A DNA stretch of 64,000 bases from Marinomonas profundi (lineage in GTDB: Bacteria > Pseudomonadota > Gammaproteobacteria > Pseudomonadales > Marinomonadaceae), in the NCBI RefSeq assembly GCF_020694005.1, contig NZ_CP073013.1, forward strand, positions 558,001 to 622,000. The letters are read 5' to 3'. Shown in pieces: positions 1 to 9,070 of this stretch (positions are counted from its first letter, which is position 1; every line of letters begins with the position of its first letter). A program made the position numbers and the translations under genes. The notes beneath the pieces are model-generated. The model was not told the origin of the DNA. It saw only the letters and a list, made by a program, of their open reading frames with translations, and searched no databases.

Positions 1-338
1 TGAAGAAATAGGGACTCTATACCAAGAAAGATTTAATTTTTTGTCAGAGCGCCTTGAAGATACATTAAAAAAAACACTGCAAGAAATTAAATGGGATTCA
101 ACGTTAAATTTGCAACATCTAGGTAGCCAACGTTTACCCAAATATCCTATTGAAAACTTCTTTAAAAGCATTTATTTAAAATGCCAAAAAACACATGAAA
201 AATTCCTTTTATTAAGATCCGATCAACTTCGTATAGACCTTATTAATCTGCATGAAATCTATACATACTTCTTAGAACAAATCTTATTCTCAAACCGACC
301 TAACGGAGAAAAATCAATCTCGATTTTATCCAATGTCT
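1..338 (+). pseudogene. 5' part of a recombinase-like gene split by IS66
   Basis: The reading frame is open from the window edge (codons from base 2) and runs into the IS66 left end, where it meets a stop at 350-352 inside the element. Removing the element and one copy of the 8-bp target duplication joins this frame exactly to the one at 3188-3663, giving an uninterrupted product. The 5' part is lysine- and leucine-rich, AT-rich and has no motif I recognise. The joined C-terminal part looks recombinase-like. The true start lies off the window. Gene disruption is directly visible; the family is inference. Confidence 0.75.
331..338. repeat. Left target-site duplication of IS66 element
   Basis: CAATGTCT lies directly before the left inverted repeat and is repeated exactly at 3180-3187 directly after the right inverted repeat. 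Eight bases is the usual duplication length for IS66-family insertion. Confidence 0.95.
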
Positions 339-427
339 GTAAGCGCCCTTAAATCTGCATTCTTGCTGACCTTCTCGTAATATCAGAACCTAACACCTGT
401 TTACTTTAACCATGAACAGGTGTCTTT

Positions 428-751
428 ATGAATACTTTTTCGGATCCTCAATCCCGTGCTGACTTTTGGCGGGCGCAAGTCACAGCTGCTGAGGCAGCGG
501 CCATGTCCAGTGCTCGGTTCTGCAAAGAAAACGATCTCAATTATTCTCAATTCATGTATTGGCGGCAGAAATGTCAGACACCATCAGCCCCAATATCGGA
601 GGACAAGTCGTCCAGTTTTATCAAAGTGGAACCTTCATTGGGCCAGTTAGGGTCAGGCTTGTCGGTGTCTTTGCCAAATGGCATGCAAATCCACGGTATT
701 GATTCGACCAATGTGACCTTGGTTCGTCAGTTGTTGGAGTGGGCGTTATGA
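428..751 (+). CDS. tnpA: IS66 accessory protein TnpA
   Basis: This 107-residue protein is the first of the three IS66 genes. The N-terminal half is helix-turn-helix-like (RADFWRAQVTAAEAA, then FCKENDLNYSQFMYWRQK), as in IS66 OrfA proteins thought to bind DNA. Its stop overlaps the start of tnpB in an ATGA arrangement at 748-751, so the two are probably translationally coupled. Its exact role in transposition is not established from sequence. Confidence 0.9.
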   Translation: MNTFSDPQSRADFWRAQVTAAEAAAMSSARFCKENDLNYSQFMYWRQKCQTPSAPISEDKSSSFIKVEPSLGQLGSGLSVSLPNGMQIHGIDSTNVTLVRQLLEWAL

Positions 752-1113
752 CACGTTATTTTCGCCCGTCGGTCGACATGCCTAAGATCTATCTTTATCG
801 TCAGCCAGTGGATTTTCGTAAAGCCGCTGTGGGGCTGGCAGCGATTGTGGAGCAGGAGTTGGCGCAGAATCCTTTTGATGGTGCTTTGTATGCGTTTACC
901 AATCGGCACCGGAACAAAATTAAATGTTTATTTTGGGAGGACAATGGTTTTGTGCTGTATTACAAAACCCTTGCCGAGGACAAGTTTCGTTGGCCCAAAA
1001 AGGGTGACGAGGTGATCTCTCTTACTGGACAACAGATTAATTGGCTGCTGGATGGCTATGATATAACGGCGATGAAAGGCCATAAAAAATTGCATTATGA
1101 GTCTGTTTTTTAA
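748..1113 (+). CDS. tnpB: IS66 Orf2-like protein TnpB
   Basis: This is a 121-residue protein of the IS66 Orf2 family, recognised by the core YLYRQPVDFRKAAVGLAA and the later RNKIKCLFWEDNGFVLYY segment. I placed the start at ATG 748, which overlaps the tnpA stop, rather than at an upstream alternative codon at 739. IS66 elements need this protein for full transposition, but its biochemical role is unclear. It is of normal length and appears intact. Confidence 0.92.
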   Translation: MTRYFRPSVDMPKIYLYRQPVDFRKAAVGLAAIVEQELAQNPFDGALYAFTNRHRNKIKCLFWEDNGFVLYYKTLAEDKFRWPKKGDEVISLTGQQINWLLDGYDITAMKGHKKLHYESVF

Positions 1114-1148
1114 CGCGTTTTAGGGGCTGTTATGATAAAATAACGTAC

Positions 1149-2813
1149 ATGAAAACAGCCCCTAATACGCACAACATCTCGGTCAATTATGCGACTCTGT
1201 CACAGGCGGAGTTGTTGTCGTTGCTGGTCAAAAAAGACCAAGATCTCGTGCAAAAAGATCAGGTGTTAGCGCAAAGAGATCAGGTACTAGAGCTGAAAAA
1301 TCAGCTCCTTGATGATCACCATCAGGTTATTCAGCATCAAAAAGCCTTGCTGGATGAAAGAGACCGTAAAATTGCACAGTTAGAGGAGCTCCTGCGCTTA
1401 GCCAAGGCTCAGAAGTTTGCGGCAAGCAGTGAAAAGTCCGTCTATCAAATCGATCTGTTTGATGAGGTGGAATTGGAAGCGGCCATTGCGGCTCTGATCG
1501 AACAACTGCCCGAAGACGTGCTTCCAGAAGCGGTTCGATCTCGTAAACGCCAACGTGGCTTCTCTGACAAACTGACTCGCGTACGGGTGGAACTGCGTTT
1601 GTCAGAAGAAGAAAAAGCCGGTGCCACGTCTACCTTTTTCAGCAAGGTCAAAGAAGAACTGGACATCATACCCGCCCAGGTTCGAGTGTTAGAGTACTGG
1701 CAGGAAAAAGCCGTCTTTAAAACACAAGAGGACCAAGCAGACCACATCGTTGTCGCCAAACGTCCTCTTCACCCACTCGGTAAATGTGCCATTAGCATCA
1801 GCGCGCTGGCTTACATCATCGCTGGAAAATATGCGGATGGCCTGCCCTTGTATCGCTTGGAAAAACAGATCGAACGTTACGGAGGGCATTATGACCGCAC
1901 CAGCATGGCCCACCACGTCATCCTGCTGACTGACAGAGTCCAGTCCCTACTGAATCTTGCTTGGGAAACCCAATTGGAAGCGGGGTACCTACAGGGTGAC
2001 GAAACCCGTATCCAAGTGCTCAAAGAAGACGGCAAAACCGCCCAATCGGATAAATGGATGTGGGTGATACGCGGCGGACCGCCAGACAAACCTATCGTGC
2101 GTTTTGAATACAACCCTTCCCGAAATGGGGAGGTACCCGTGCAGCTGCTCGATGGGTTTAAAGGTGTCCTGCAAGCCGATGGCTATGGCGGCTACAATGC
2201 CGTGTGCCAGAAATACAACCTAACTCGCATTGGTTGCTGGGATCACGTGCGCCGTAAATTTATTGAGGCCAGCAAAGGCGCTGACACCAAAAAGAAAAAC
2301 AAAAACTCACCCCCTACCAAAGCCGAGGTGGCATTAAGCCATATCCGTAAACTCTACAGGATTGAAACACAGATAAAAGACCTGAGCGACGCTGAGAAAC
2401 ATCGCGTGCGCCAAGAGCAAAGCCTTCCGGCCCTCAACACCTTTAAAGAATGGCTCGGCAATAATGTCGATAAAACCCCAAAAGACCAGCTGACCTACAA
2501 GGCCATCCGCTACGCCCTCAACCAATGGGAGACACTCACGGGATACTGCGAGGATGGGCAATTGCACATCAGCAATGTCTTGGCTGAGAACGCCATCCGC
2601 CCCTTCGCAATTGGACGTAAGAATTGGTTATTCGCCGACACCTCACAAGGGGCCAAAGCCAGCGCGGCTTGGTACAGTCTTGTCGAAACCGCCAAAGCCA
2701 ACGGCCTAGAGCCTCATGCGTATATTTTGCATATCCTGCAGCACATCGCTAGCGCCGACACCGTTGAAAAATTAGAAGCCTTATTGCCTTGGCGTGTTAA
2801 AGCGGCGCTGTAA
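1149..2813 (+). CDS. tnpC: IS66 family DDE transposase TnpC
   Basis: This 554-residue transposase is full length for IS66. The N-terminus is a long coiled coil with repeated KDQVL/RDQVL units (about residues 20-80). A basic linker follows, then the DDE core: first Asp in YLQGDETRIQV (about residue 284), second in LQADGYGGYNA (about 343), and Glu in VLAENAIRPFAIGRKNW (about 480). It cuts and joins element ends. No frameshift is visible, so the element could still move. Confidence 0.95.
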   Translation: MKTAPNTHNISVNYATLSQAELLSLLVKKDQDLVQKDQVLAQRDQVLELKNQLLDDHHQVIQHQKALLDERDRKIAQLEELLRLAKAQKFAASSEKSVYQIDLFDEVELEAAIAALIEQLPEDVLPEAVRSRKRQRGFSDKLTRVRVELRLSEEEKAGATSTFFSKVKEELDIIPAQVRVLEYWQEKAVFKTQEDQADHIVVAKRPLHPLGKCAISISALAYIIAGKYADGLPLYRLEKQIERYGGHYDRTSMAHHVILLTDRVQSLLNLAWETQLEAGYLQGDETRIQVLKEDGKTAQSDKWMWVIRGGPPDKPIVRFEYNPSRNGEVPVQLLDGFKGVLQADGYGGYNAVCQKYNLTRIGCWDHVRRKFIEASKGADTKKKNKNSPPTKAEVALSHIRKLYRIETQIKDLSDAEKHRVRQEQSLPALNTFKEWLGNNVDKTPKDQLTYKAIRYALNQWETLTGYCEDGQLHISNVLAENAIRPFAIGRKNWLFADTSQGAKASAAWYSLVETAKANGLEPHAYILHILQHIASADTVEKLEALLPWRVKAAL

Positions 2814-3179
2814 AGGCACACGCCCATCAAGCAAACGGACACAACAGCAAAAAGCACGGGATAAAAAAGAAACGGGTAGGCGTAAAATAAAAAAGTAAAA
2901 TAAAAAAATAGAAATCGTAAAAGCAAAGAAGAGAAATCAAAGAAAGGCTTTACCGCCGCATCCCTGCAGCCACTGAATCTTCCTGAAAAGAGACAGAGCC
3001 TCCCTCCTGGAGGCGTAGGCAAATCCGTTCGCCCTCTGTCTATATTTACCCTAGCCTTTTTTGACACCTGATGCAACCTCACGTATCAATTTACATTATC
3101 GATGGATGATCACTACAAGGTCATTTACAACAACACAAAACAAATTAAACGACAAGAATGCTGATTTAAGGGCGCTTAC
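2814..3179 (+). other. Non-coding 3' segment of IS66
   Basis: This stretch between the tnpC stop and the right inverted repeat contains A-rich runs (2862-2930) and no convincing gene on either strand. The open frame crossing 3061-3179 is the artificial fusion of IS sequence to the downstream fragment of the interrupted gene. Confidence 0.7.
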
Positions 3180-3187
3180 CAATGTCT
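3180..3187. repeat. Right target-site duplication of IS66 element
   Basis: Exact second copy of CAATGTCT, immediately after the right inverted repeat of the element. Confidence 0.95.
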
Positions 3188-3663
3188 TTATTAGAAAGGA
3201 TAAAAATTCGATTAATTATATAGAATATAAAACACTTCCTATCCCTAATCTCTATTCTGAGCAAAAGAAGATAATTAACGATTTACGTATTAATGTTCAC
3301 CGTCACTTCGACTATAACTATGGATCAGTTGATAGAAATTCATGCATGCTACATTCTGTTAAAAATGGAAAGTATCATCCAATATATCCAGCACTTAATC
3401 GACAAATTTTAGATATTTTGAAATCATTTAATATAGAATCCTTGTCAAATTCCAGTAATACATTGAGACATTTTTCCGGAAACTCTTTAAGACATGATCC
3501 AATTACATCAAGAATTTTGCTTGGTCATAACGAAGATGGCTTTTATTACTCCTCACCTGCTTCTTCATCAAATTTCGCAAGCAATCATCAAAATGTATTA
3601 GCATATCAGCATAGCCTTATTAAAAATTTTAACTTAAAGGTTTTAAAATATGATTTCAATTGA
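3180..3663 (+). pseudogene. 3' part of the IS66-interrupted recombinase-like gene
   Basis: This frame continues the fragment at 1-338 once IS66 is removed. The C-terminus holds NTLRHFSGNSLRH followed by SRILLGHNEDGFYYSS, which resembles box II of tyrosine recombinases (an LRH, then an LGH, then a tyrosine). The match is degenerate, so the family call is tentative. The last codons overlap the start of the next gene by 14 bases, showing that the two formed one operon. A truncated product could start within the IS end, but it would lack the N-terminal part. Confidence 0.65.
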
Positions 3664-6208
3664 CTTATTGAACAGGTGGCAAAATTTAGAGCAAGTTATA
3701 TTTTTAGATAAAAAAAGTGCCACTCTAGCTGAGATAGTTTTAGAGGCAGTTGATGACAAGAAAATCATTACTAATTCGACTCTAATGTTGATCAAAAAAA
3801 ACTTAGTTGAACATTACAAACTATTTGATGAGAAGCAACTTACTCGAACTCATCTAAAGGAAGTAAATAATGTCATCTCAAAATTGGAAGCTGTAATTTC
3901 TTCTGTTGTTTTTTTTGATTTAATAGATAAAGTGGTAAGGCCAACAGTTATTTCTCCTGATCTAGATCAATCAGAATTTAGAATAATAATACAGGAAATC
4001 GCATCAAGCACTCAAAGTATTTTTAAATCTAATACTTTTTATGAAAGTGAAGCTCTTTATATTTTGCTATTGATAGATGTAGCTATGACCACTGGACTTA
4101 CGCTACCGAGAGCTGAGATATACATTAAAGGACTTCTAAGAAGTCCGTTTGAAGATAAAATACTTATTCCATCAGGTGAGTCAGAAAGGCCTGACAAATG
4201 TTTGCCTATCATTCCATCTAACATAACACGTTTTCTCTGTGTTTGTTTACGAAACAGAAACTATACTCCACCTAAAAAAACAAAGTACGAAAGACATATA
4301 ATCTCTGTCATTAATAAAAGCACAAATATTGCAATAGAACCACCGAAAATTAAGATGAAGGCTTTCTACTCTGCTGCAACTAATTTTTTTACTATTAATG
4401 GAACAGAAGCAATTTTGTATAGCAGGCTGTCTGGGAGAACTTTGCCAGTAGCTCCCCCTTGGGGCGATGAAAAAAAATCTATTATCGGAAAGCCATCTAC
4501 ACATATTAATCATAGAAATCGAACTAAAAAGACATTAGTTCCAAGCGAGAAAAAAACAATAGTACAGAGAGATAAAGAGTTGAAATCTTATTCAGATGAA
4601 TTTTTAGATGATGAAGAAATGCATAGAAGGTTTCTTGCTTGGCAAGAGATCGCGTATTTCTACCTCGGACACTTAAGGTATTGGATTAAGAACCAAACTC
4701 TAAAATTTAAAAGTCATGAAATTGAAATACCTAGATTAATTTCACATTTAAACAGGTCAAAAACTAAAACCTTGTTTAAAATGATAGCCAAAAAAACAAA
4801 ATGTAATCCCGTGTACATTGAAAATTTGAATGATAAAATTGAAGACAAAGCTCATAAATCTCTCCATGCAGTTCTAATTAAAGGGTTCCCTTTAGATAAA
4901 GACGTATATCATTATAATGATAATGAAAGACCTTTTTGTGCTATAAGCTTAATGTTTTTATTTGTACATTATGAATTAGTAGTAAGAAAAAACAAAGTAA
5001 GCACAGTGTTATCAAAACTAACCAATTTATTCTCAAGAGGTCTTTTTGACTATGAACCATCAATAAATATAGAGGACTGGGATGAGGAGGATTCAAGCCT
5101 ATTTATACATGAAATCTTAATCAACCCTGATTTGGCCGAAAATACCAACCATTCTAGGCTTTCTCAATTCTCTACGTTGTTGAACTTTAACCGCTCTAAA
5201 CTAGACTTATGGACAGAGGTGTACTTTCCCGTATCTCAAAGCGGTGAACTCACAACTACGAACCGACATCAAGTCCTCGGACAGCAAGAATTCAACCTTT
5301 TTATGGACGCATTTACATGTCACCACAATGTTAAGTCTGATATCACTGTGTCGACAGTCATTTTTAAAATCCTTTTTTATGCAGGTCTTCGCCCTGGAGA
5401 GTTAGCGCGGCTAACGCTGGGCGACATCTCTGCAAATAGTGAGGAAGAAATACTCATCAGAGTGCGCCGATTTAAAACACCGGCATCAAGACGTACCATT
5501 CCATTGCATCTATTAGCGCCACCAGAGGTTTGTTTGGAGATCTTCGAATATATTTCTCAGCGCTTAAATCTATTCAGCAAACTAAAGATGACCAGAGCAT
5601 TTGGCAAAGACAGGAAATCGAGTGAAGCAAGGGAAAGACTATTGGCAATTGCTGAAGTTAACGATGAGCAGGCACAGTTTTTAAGGACATTTCCACTTTT
5701 TAGCAATGCTGAAAAGGTCACAAGAATTGCTCGCGAAGAGATGAAGCTAATCTTAGGAGAAGGAGCGGACTTGTACCTTCTTAGGCACAGCTATGCCACA
5801 CATATGTTCTTACGTTGGTATGCTATGCGCTACCCTGGTGTCATTAATGAGTTAAGGGATCGAAATGAATGGTTCTACTCTAATGAAGCCTTAGCGTTAC
5901 AGCGTCATATTTATCGTCATGGAAGCTTGGTCAACCATTCAAAAGAGACGGACATGGTTCACCTTATGAAATCAATGGGGCATCGATTTGTCGACACTTT
6001 TTTCGCAGTCTATTGCCATTCTTATTTTGTTGTTTATAACCATGCCCAGAAGAAATATATGGCACAACGTGGATGGGAAAATTTGCCGGTGAGCACTGGT
6101 TTCATTCAGGCCAATATTCCTAAAATGAAGTCCAGAACAACGATCTCTCAAATAAAAGAAAAAAGTTTAGTTGGGGTACTGGAGTTCTTTCAATCTAAAG
6201 AAATCTGA
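3650..6208 (+). CDS. Large tyrosine recombinase (site-specific integrase)
   Basis: This 852-residue protein has tyrosine recombinase signatures only in its last third: box I Arg in YAGLRPGELARLTLGD (about residue 580), a Lys in RVRRFKTPASRRTIP, box II in LYLLRHSYATH (about 710), then SMGHRFVDTFFAVYCHSY with the candidate nucleophile Tyr near 785. The first box II histidine is replaced by Tyr. The long N-terminal region is unrecognised. It is about twice normal integrase length, typical of recombinases in multi-recombinase mobile modules. A shine-dalgarno-like AAAGG precedes ATG 3650, which overlaps the upstream gene. Confidence 0.8.
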   Translation: MISIDLLNRWQNLEQVIFLDKKSATLAEIVLEAVDDKKIITNSTLMLIKKNLVEHYKLFDEKQLTRTHLKEVNNVISKLEAVISSVVFFDLIDKVVRPTVISPDLDQSEFRIIIQEIASSTQSIFKSNTFYESEALYILLLIDVAMTTGLTLPRAEIYIKGLLRSPFEDKILIPSGESERPDKCLPIIPSNITRFLCVCLRNRNYTPPKKTKYERHIISVINKSTNIAIEPPKIKMKAFYSAATNFFTINGTEAILYSRLSGRTLPVAPPWGDEKKSIIGKPSTHINHRNRTKKTLVPSEKKTIVQRDKELKSYSDEFLDDEEMHRRFLAWQEIAYFYLGHLRYWIKNQTLKFKSHEIEIPRLISHLNRSKTKTLFKMIAKKTKCNPVYIENLNDKIEDKAHKSLHAVLIKGFPLDKDVYHYNDNERPFCAISLMFLFVHYELVVRKNKVSTVLSKLTNLFSRGLFDYEPSINIEDWDEEDSSLFIHEILINPDLAENTNHSRLSQFSTLLNFNRSKLDLWTEVYFPVSQSGELTTTNRHQVLGQQEFNLFMDAFTCHHNVKSDITVSTVIFKILFYAGLRPGELARLTLGDISANSEEEILIRVRRFKTPASRRTIPLHLLAPPEVCLEIFEYISQRLNLFSKLKMTRAFGKDRKSSEARERLLAIAEVNDEQAQFLRTFPLFSNAEKVTRIAREEMKLILGEGADLYLLRHSYATHMFLRWYAMRYPGVINELRDRNEWFYSNEALALQRHIYRHGSLVNHSKETDMVHLMKSMGHRFVDTFFAVYCHSYFVVYNHAQKKYMAQRGWENLPVSTGFIQANIPKMKSRTTISQIKEKSLVGVLEFFQSKEI

Positions 6209-6279
6209 TGGTATTTAGGTGGTCAAACTACCCAGATTTGGCTTTACAACGCTTTCATGAGCCTCGAAGATTCATGCAA

Positions 6280-6310
6280 AAGGGCTTGTTTGAAAATCAA
6301 ACAAGCCCTT
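6280..6310. terminator. Bidirectional rho-independent terminator
   Basis: A perfect 14-bp inverted repeat (6280-6293 with 6297-6310) has a 3-base loop. It lies between the convergent large recombinase gene and the antitoxin-like gene. On the minus strand it is followed by TTTT. Confidence 0.8.
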
Positions 6311-6317
6311 TATAGGA

Positions 6318-6716
6318 TTAAAAGATTCTACTTCTAAAAAAGAGCATAATTTTATTCAAATTATCCATGGAGTTGTCTAATAATAAGCTTTCCTTAGCCG
6401 ATTTCCCTTCAAACGTTGGATGACTGATTGGTCTTTTAAAAAAATCATAAATTGCACCAGAAGGCGCACTCATAGCAATGCTCTCATGGATCTTCAACAG
6501 CAGAACCAACCTATCGATCACATCTTGATTTAGTTCAAACTGCTGTTTTCCCTTTGCCACTTCCTTCCACTCATGCCATGAAGATAAAGGAATGCCACCC
6601 AAAAATTGACACACTTCTTCATCAGATAATGCCCATTTTTCATCTGATGCTTGATCAGCCAACCAGCTAATGCAAAACGTGATCGCTTTTAAATACTGTG
6701 CGGTTTCATTAGTCAT
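6318..6716 (-). CDS. Xre/MbcA/ParS-like antitoxin family protein
   Basis: The protein has 132 residues from ATG 6716, chosen because GAGG lies 8 bases upstream; an earlier ATG at 6737 is possible. The layout fits the Xre/MbcA/ParS antitoxin family: an HTH-like part (LSDEEVCQFLGGIPLSSWHEWK), an LNQDVIDRLVLLLKIHESIA helix, then the C-terminal toxin-binding part with PISHPTFEGKSAKESLL. Such proteins usually neutralise RES or related toxins, but no RES toxin is adjacent. The partner may be the unknown gene just upstream at 6761-7285. The family is moderately sure; the partnership is inference. Confidence 0.65.
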   Translation of the reverse strand: MTNETAQYLKAITFCISWLADQASDEKWALSDEEVCQFLGGIPLSSWHEWKEVAKGKQQFELNQDVIDRLVLLLKIHESIAMSAPSGAIYDFFKRPISHPTFEGKSAKESLLLDNSMDNLNKIMLFFRSRIF

Positions 6717-6760
6717 ATTTTCAACCTCATTACACATTCATTTTTAATAAATAGTCCTGT

Positions 6761-7285
6761 TTAAATTATCTCAATAAGATAATGCGCCCCATTTTTAATG
6801 CCTTTTACGCATTGTATTGAGCCGCTTTTGACCTTCAAATGGCCTGAGCTTAATAAAACAGACAGCTCACCGCTCGCATCACAAATTTTAATGGGAGTTG
6901 TTTCGTTGAAAGCACTATTACCCAATCCTTCAAGGCGGTAACTTCCAATAAAAGCATTGTAAGACGGGATACTTTTCACGGATGGATATAAACCAATTAC
7001 ATTATTAAGATGCGGTGGTTTGAAAAAGGCCTTATTACCGTGTATCTCTAAATTCAGTCTCCCGAGAAGAAAGCTGAGCCCTACCATCTCCTCTTGTTCA
7101 TTTAAGCTGTTTATATGCGTAGAGACCCAAGAGCTAAAAGCCAATTCATCAACAATGCCCAAACCTGTACCAAACTTTTCAACAACCTTTTTTAGTTCAT
7201 CGTCGTTCAATGAGTGCAACAGGTCGAACATAACATCCTGGACTGAACGGTGGATCAGAGGTAATTCACTAACAATACTGCTCAT
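6761..7285 (-). CDS. Hypothetical protein between integrase and antitoxin-like gene
   Basis: I do not recognise this 174-residue protein. It has no signal peptide or membrane segment. The N-terminal half is helical and acidic; the C-terminal half is richer in beta-type residues (SGELSVLLSSGHLKVKSG). Its start codon overlaps the integrase stop (ATGA at 7282-7285), so it is translated with the integrase. The antitoxin-like gene follows 44 bases downstream. The position suggests either element maintenance or a toxin role, with no direct evidence for either. Confidence 0.6.
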   Translation of the reverse strand: MSSIVSELPLIHRSVQDVMFDLLHSLNDDELKKVVEKFGTGLGIVDELAFSSWVSTHINSLNEQEEMVGLSFLLGRLNLEIHGNKAFFKPPHLNNVIGLYPSVKSIPSYNAFIGSYRLEGLGNSAFNETTPIKICDASGELSVLLSSGHLKVKSGSIQCVKGIKNGAHYLIEII

Positions 7286-8490
7286 AGTGCATCTCCACTT
7301 ACTTCAAAACCACTGGACATCAAAAGTGTTTCAAACGCAGAACCATCACGACGAGTCAGGTTGGGGACATAGCGCGAATACACGGTAAATAACATTTGGG
7401 TGGTTGTATGACCCATTTGTCTAGCGATCCACTCTGGGTTCTCCCCTGCTGCTAACCATAATGTGGCGGCTGTGTGTCTTGTCTGATAGGGCTTTCTACT
7501 TTTGATGCCAATTTTTTCAAGTGTTGGATACCAAATACGCTGAGTAACATTTCGGTGTTCATAGCTACCACCTGCACGATTACAAAACACGAACTTAGAA
7601 TGCCCAAACGAGACTTTCTTTTGTTCTAATAATGCCTCGTACACAGGTGGAGACATTTCAACTTCACGACGTGATTCAGGTGTTTTAGTCGTATCAATAC
7701 GTCCCTGCACAACGGTTTCTCTCACTAAAATCTGTCGGTTTTCAAAATCAACGTACTGCCATTGCAGCCCATCTATTTCCCCAGTACGTAAACCCGTAAA
7801 AAAGCGAACAATGTAGTAATTACGAAAATCTGGACGTACATAGCGAATAATCTTCTTCACTTCATCCAGCGTAAAAGGCTCAATATCCACTCTAGGCACT
7901 TTTAGGGGTTTTAATCCAATAGCAGGCGACGTAAACTCGTATCGGTCGGCGGCATCATCTAAAATCATTCTTAGTGGCGTCATAATGTGGTTAATCCTAT
8001 CGTTAGAAAGCTCACTGTCCCCTGTTTCGTGACTCACTTTGGCGAGGGATGCACGAAATTTCAGGATCATGGCTTTGGTTATGTTGCCGACTCTTTCTTC
8101 CCCAAAATATGGGATGAGACGGGTATCTAAAGTTCCTTTTATAGAAGTCCGGTAAGACCGTTTCCATCGTAAAACATTCTCTTCAAGCCACTCTTGTGAG
8201 AACTCAGAAAACAACGGCGTATCCGGTCGTTTTTGAACCTCAGTGACAATGTGCTGAACCACCTCCTTTTTTACTTTCGGTACTTTTTTACTGCCCGGAA
8301 AGAACTTCTCATAATCGAACTCTCCAGTTTTCAATGCTAATTCAATCTTCTTAACTGCCGCCTCCATACGCTTCATATTGGCAGGCGTATTTTCTAACTT
8401 CGTGTATTCTTTAAAACGCTTCCCCTCATAACGAAAGTTGAAATACAACTTTCCATCTTGCCGAACTCCAATACTAGCCACGGTAAACAC
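7282..8490 (-). CDS. int: Phage-type tyrosine integrase
   Basis: This 402-residue integrase has an N-terminal arm-binding domain (VRQDGKLYFNFRYEGKRFKEYTK), then a SAM-like core-binding domain (about 95-190) and a catalytic domain. Box I Arg is in FTGLRTGEIDGLQW (about 231), box II in YQTRHTAATLWLAAG (about 338), then MGHTTTQMLFTVYSRY with the Tyr nucleophile near 367. The catalytic set appears complete. It overlaps the excisionase-like gene by 17 bases and the downstream unknown gene by 4, forming one operon. It is probably the integrase of part or all of this island. Confidence 0.92.
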   Translation of the reverse strand: MFTVASIGVRQDGKLYFNFRYEGKRFKEYTKLENTPANMKRMEAAVKKIELALKTGEFDYEKFFPGSKKVPKVKKEVVQHIVTEVQKRPDTPLFSEFSQEWLEENVLRWKRSYRTSIKGTLDTRLIPYFGEERVGNITKAMILKFRASLAKVSHETGDSELSNDRINHIMTPLRMILDDAADRYEFTSPAIGLKPLKVPRVDIEPFTLDEVKKIIRYVRPDFRNYYIVRFFTGLRTGEIDGLQWQYVDFENRQILVRETVVQGRIDTTKTPESRREVEMSPPVYEALLEQKKVSFGHSKFVFCNRAGGSYEHRNVTQRIWYPTLEKIGIKSRKPYQTRHTAATLWLAAGENPEWIARQMGHTTTQMLFTVYSRYVPNLTRRDGSAFETLLMSSGFEVSGDAL

Positions 8491-8713
8491 CTCCTGAGGC
8501 CATTGGGATCAAATCATCAACTTCATTTTCTCTTGCACTTGTCATCATCTGCTCTTCGATTGCCTCCCATAAATAAAGAACCTTTCTTGCGTTGAAAGGG
8601 CGAATATAGTGCTTGCCTTCAATGAAAACGTTATCTCTAAGAACGTCATTGATGTACTTAGGGTGGTACTTAATACGGTTTCCTAGCTCTTGTGCCGTAA
8701 GATATGTCGCCAT
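8474..8713 (-). CDS. Excisionase-like small DNA-binding protein
   Basis: The 79-residue protein starts MATYLTAQELGNRIKYHPKY, a winged-helix or HTH pattern like that of excisionases, and continues with IEGKHYIRPFNARKVLYLW. It lies directly upstream of and overlaps the integrase gene, the normal position for xis. It would bend att-site DNA and favour excision. Family assignment rests on position and pattern, not on strong motif identity. Confidence 0.7.
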   Translation of the reverse strand: MATYLTAQELGNRIKYHPKYINDVLRDNVFIEGKHYIRPFNARKVLYLWEAIEEQMMTSARENEVDDLIPMASGGVYRG

Positions 8714-8842
8714 GTTTCCTCCAGTGAGTTTTATTGCTCATGAAGAAACTATATAGCAAATAAGTTTCCTGACAAGCACTTTTTAAACTTTTTTGCTTTT
8801 TAAACAGCATAAACGGTATTATTGCTGAAAATTAAAGAGACT

Positions 8843-9070
8843 ATGCAGATGCTAAGATTCAGGCTGAAAGAGCTAATTCAGGATAAATCCTTCAAAGAAG
8901 GCAGAAGAGTGACACTAGGGGAAGTTTCTGAGGCTACAGGCATCCATAAGACGACCTTGTCGCGGTTGCAAAACCCAACAGGCTACAACACGACAACAGA
9001 GACGATAAATTTACTTTGTAAGTATTTTCAGTGTGAGGTTGGGGATTTAGTGGTGTATATAGAAGAATAA
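8843..9070 (+). CDS. Cro/C1-type HTH regulator
   Basis: A small HTH protein of about 75 residues: GEVSEATGIHKTTLSRLQN forms the helix-turn-helix and ETINLLCKYFQCEVGDLV the family tail. I prefer ATG 8843 (or 8849) over a TTG at 8822, because AAAGAGA lies just before 8843. It is divergent from the excisionase-integrase operon across about 130 bases, the usual arrangement for a repressor controlling an integration module. The target is inferred. Confidence 0.75.
   Translation: MQMLRFRLKELIQDKSFKEGRRVTLGEVSEATGIHKTTLSRLQNPTGYNTTTETINLLCKYFQCEVGDLVVYIEE

Larger units (their letters stand above)
339..3179 (+). mobile_element. Complete IS66-family insertion sequence
   Basis: The element is bounded by inverted repeats starting GTAAGCGCCCTTAAATC (339 onward; complement ending at 3179) that match at about 26 of the first 27 positions. 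It is flanked by an exact 8-bp duplication. It carries the three standard IS66 genes tnpA, tnpB and tnpC on the plus strand. Intact reading frames, near-perfect ends and a perfect duplication suggest recent and possibly still active transposition. About 360 bases between tnpC and the right end carry no gene. Confidence 0.96.

Noticed and set aside
2714..3082. Minus-strand frame across the tnpC end and IS66 tail
   Set aside because: It overlaps the transposase C-terminus and translates to low-complexity Phe/Leu sequence from A-rich DNA.
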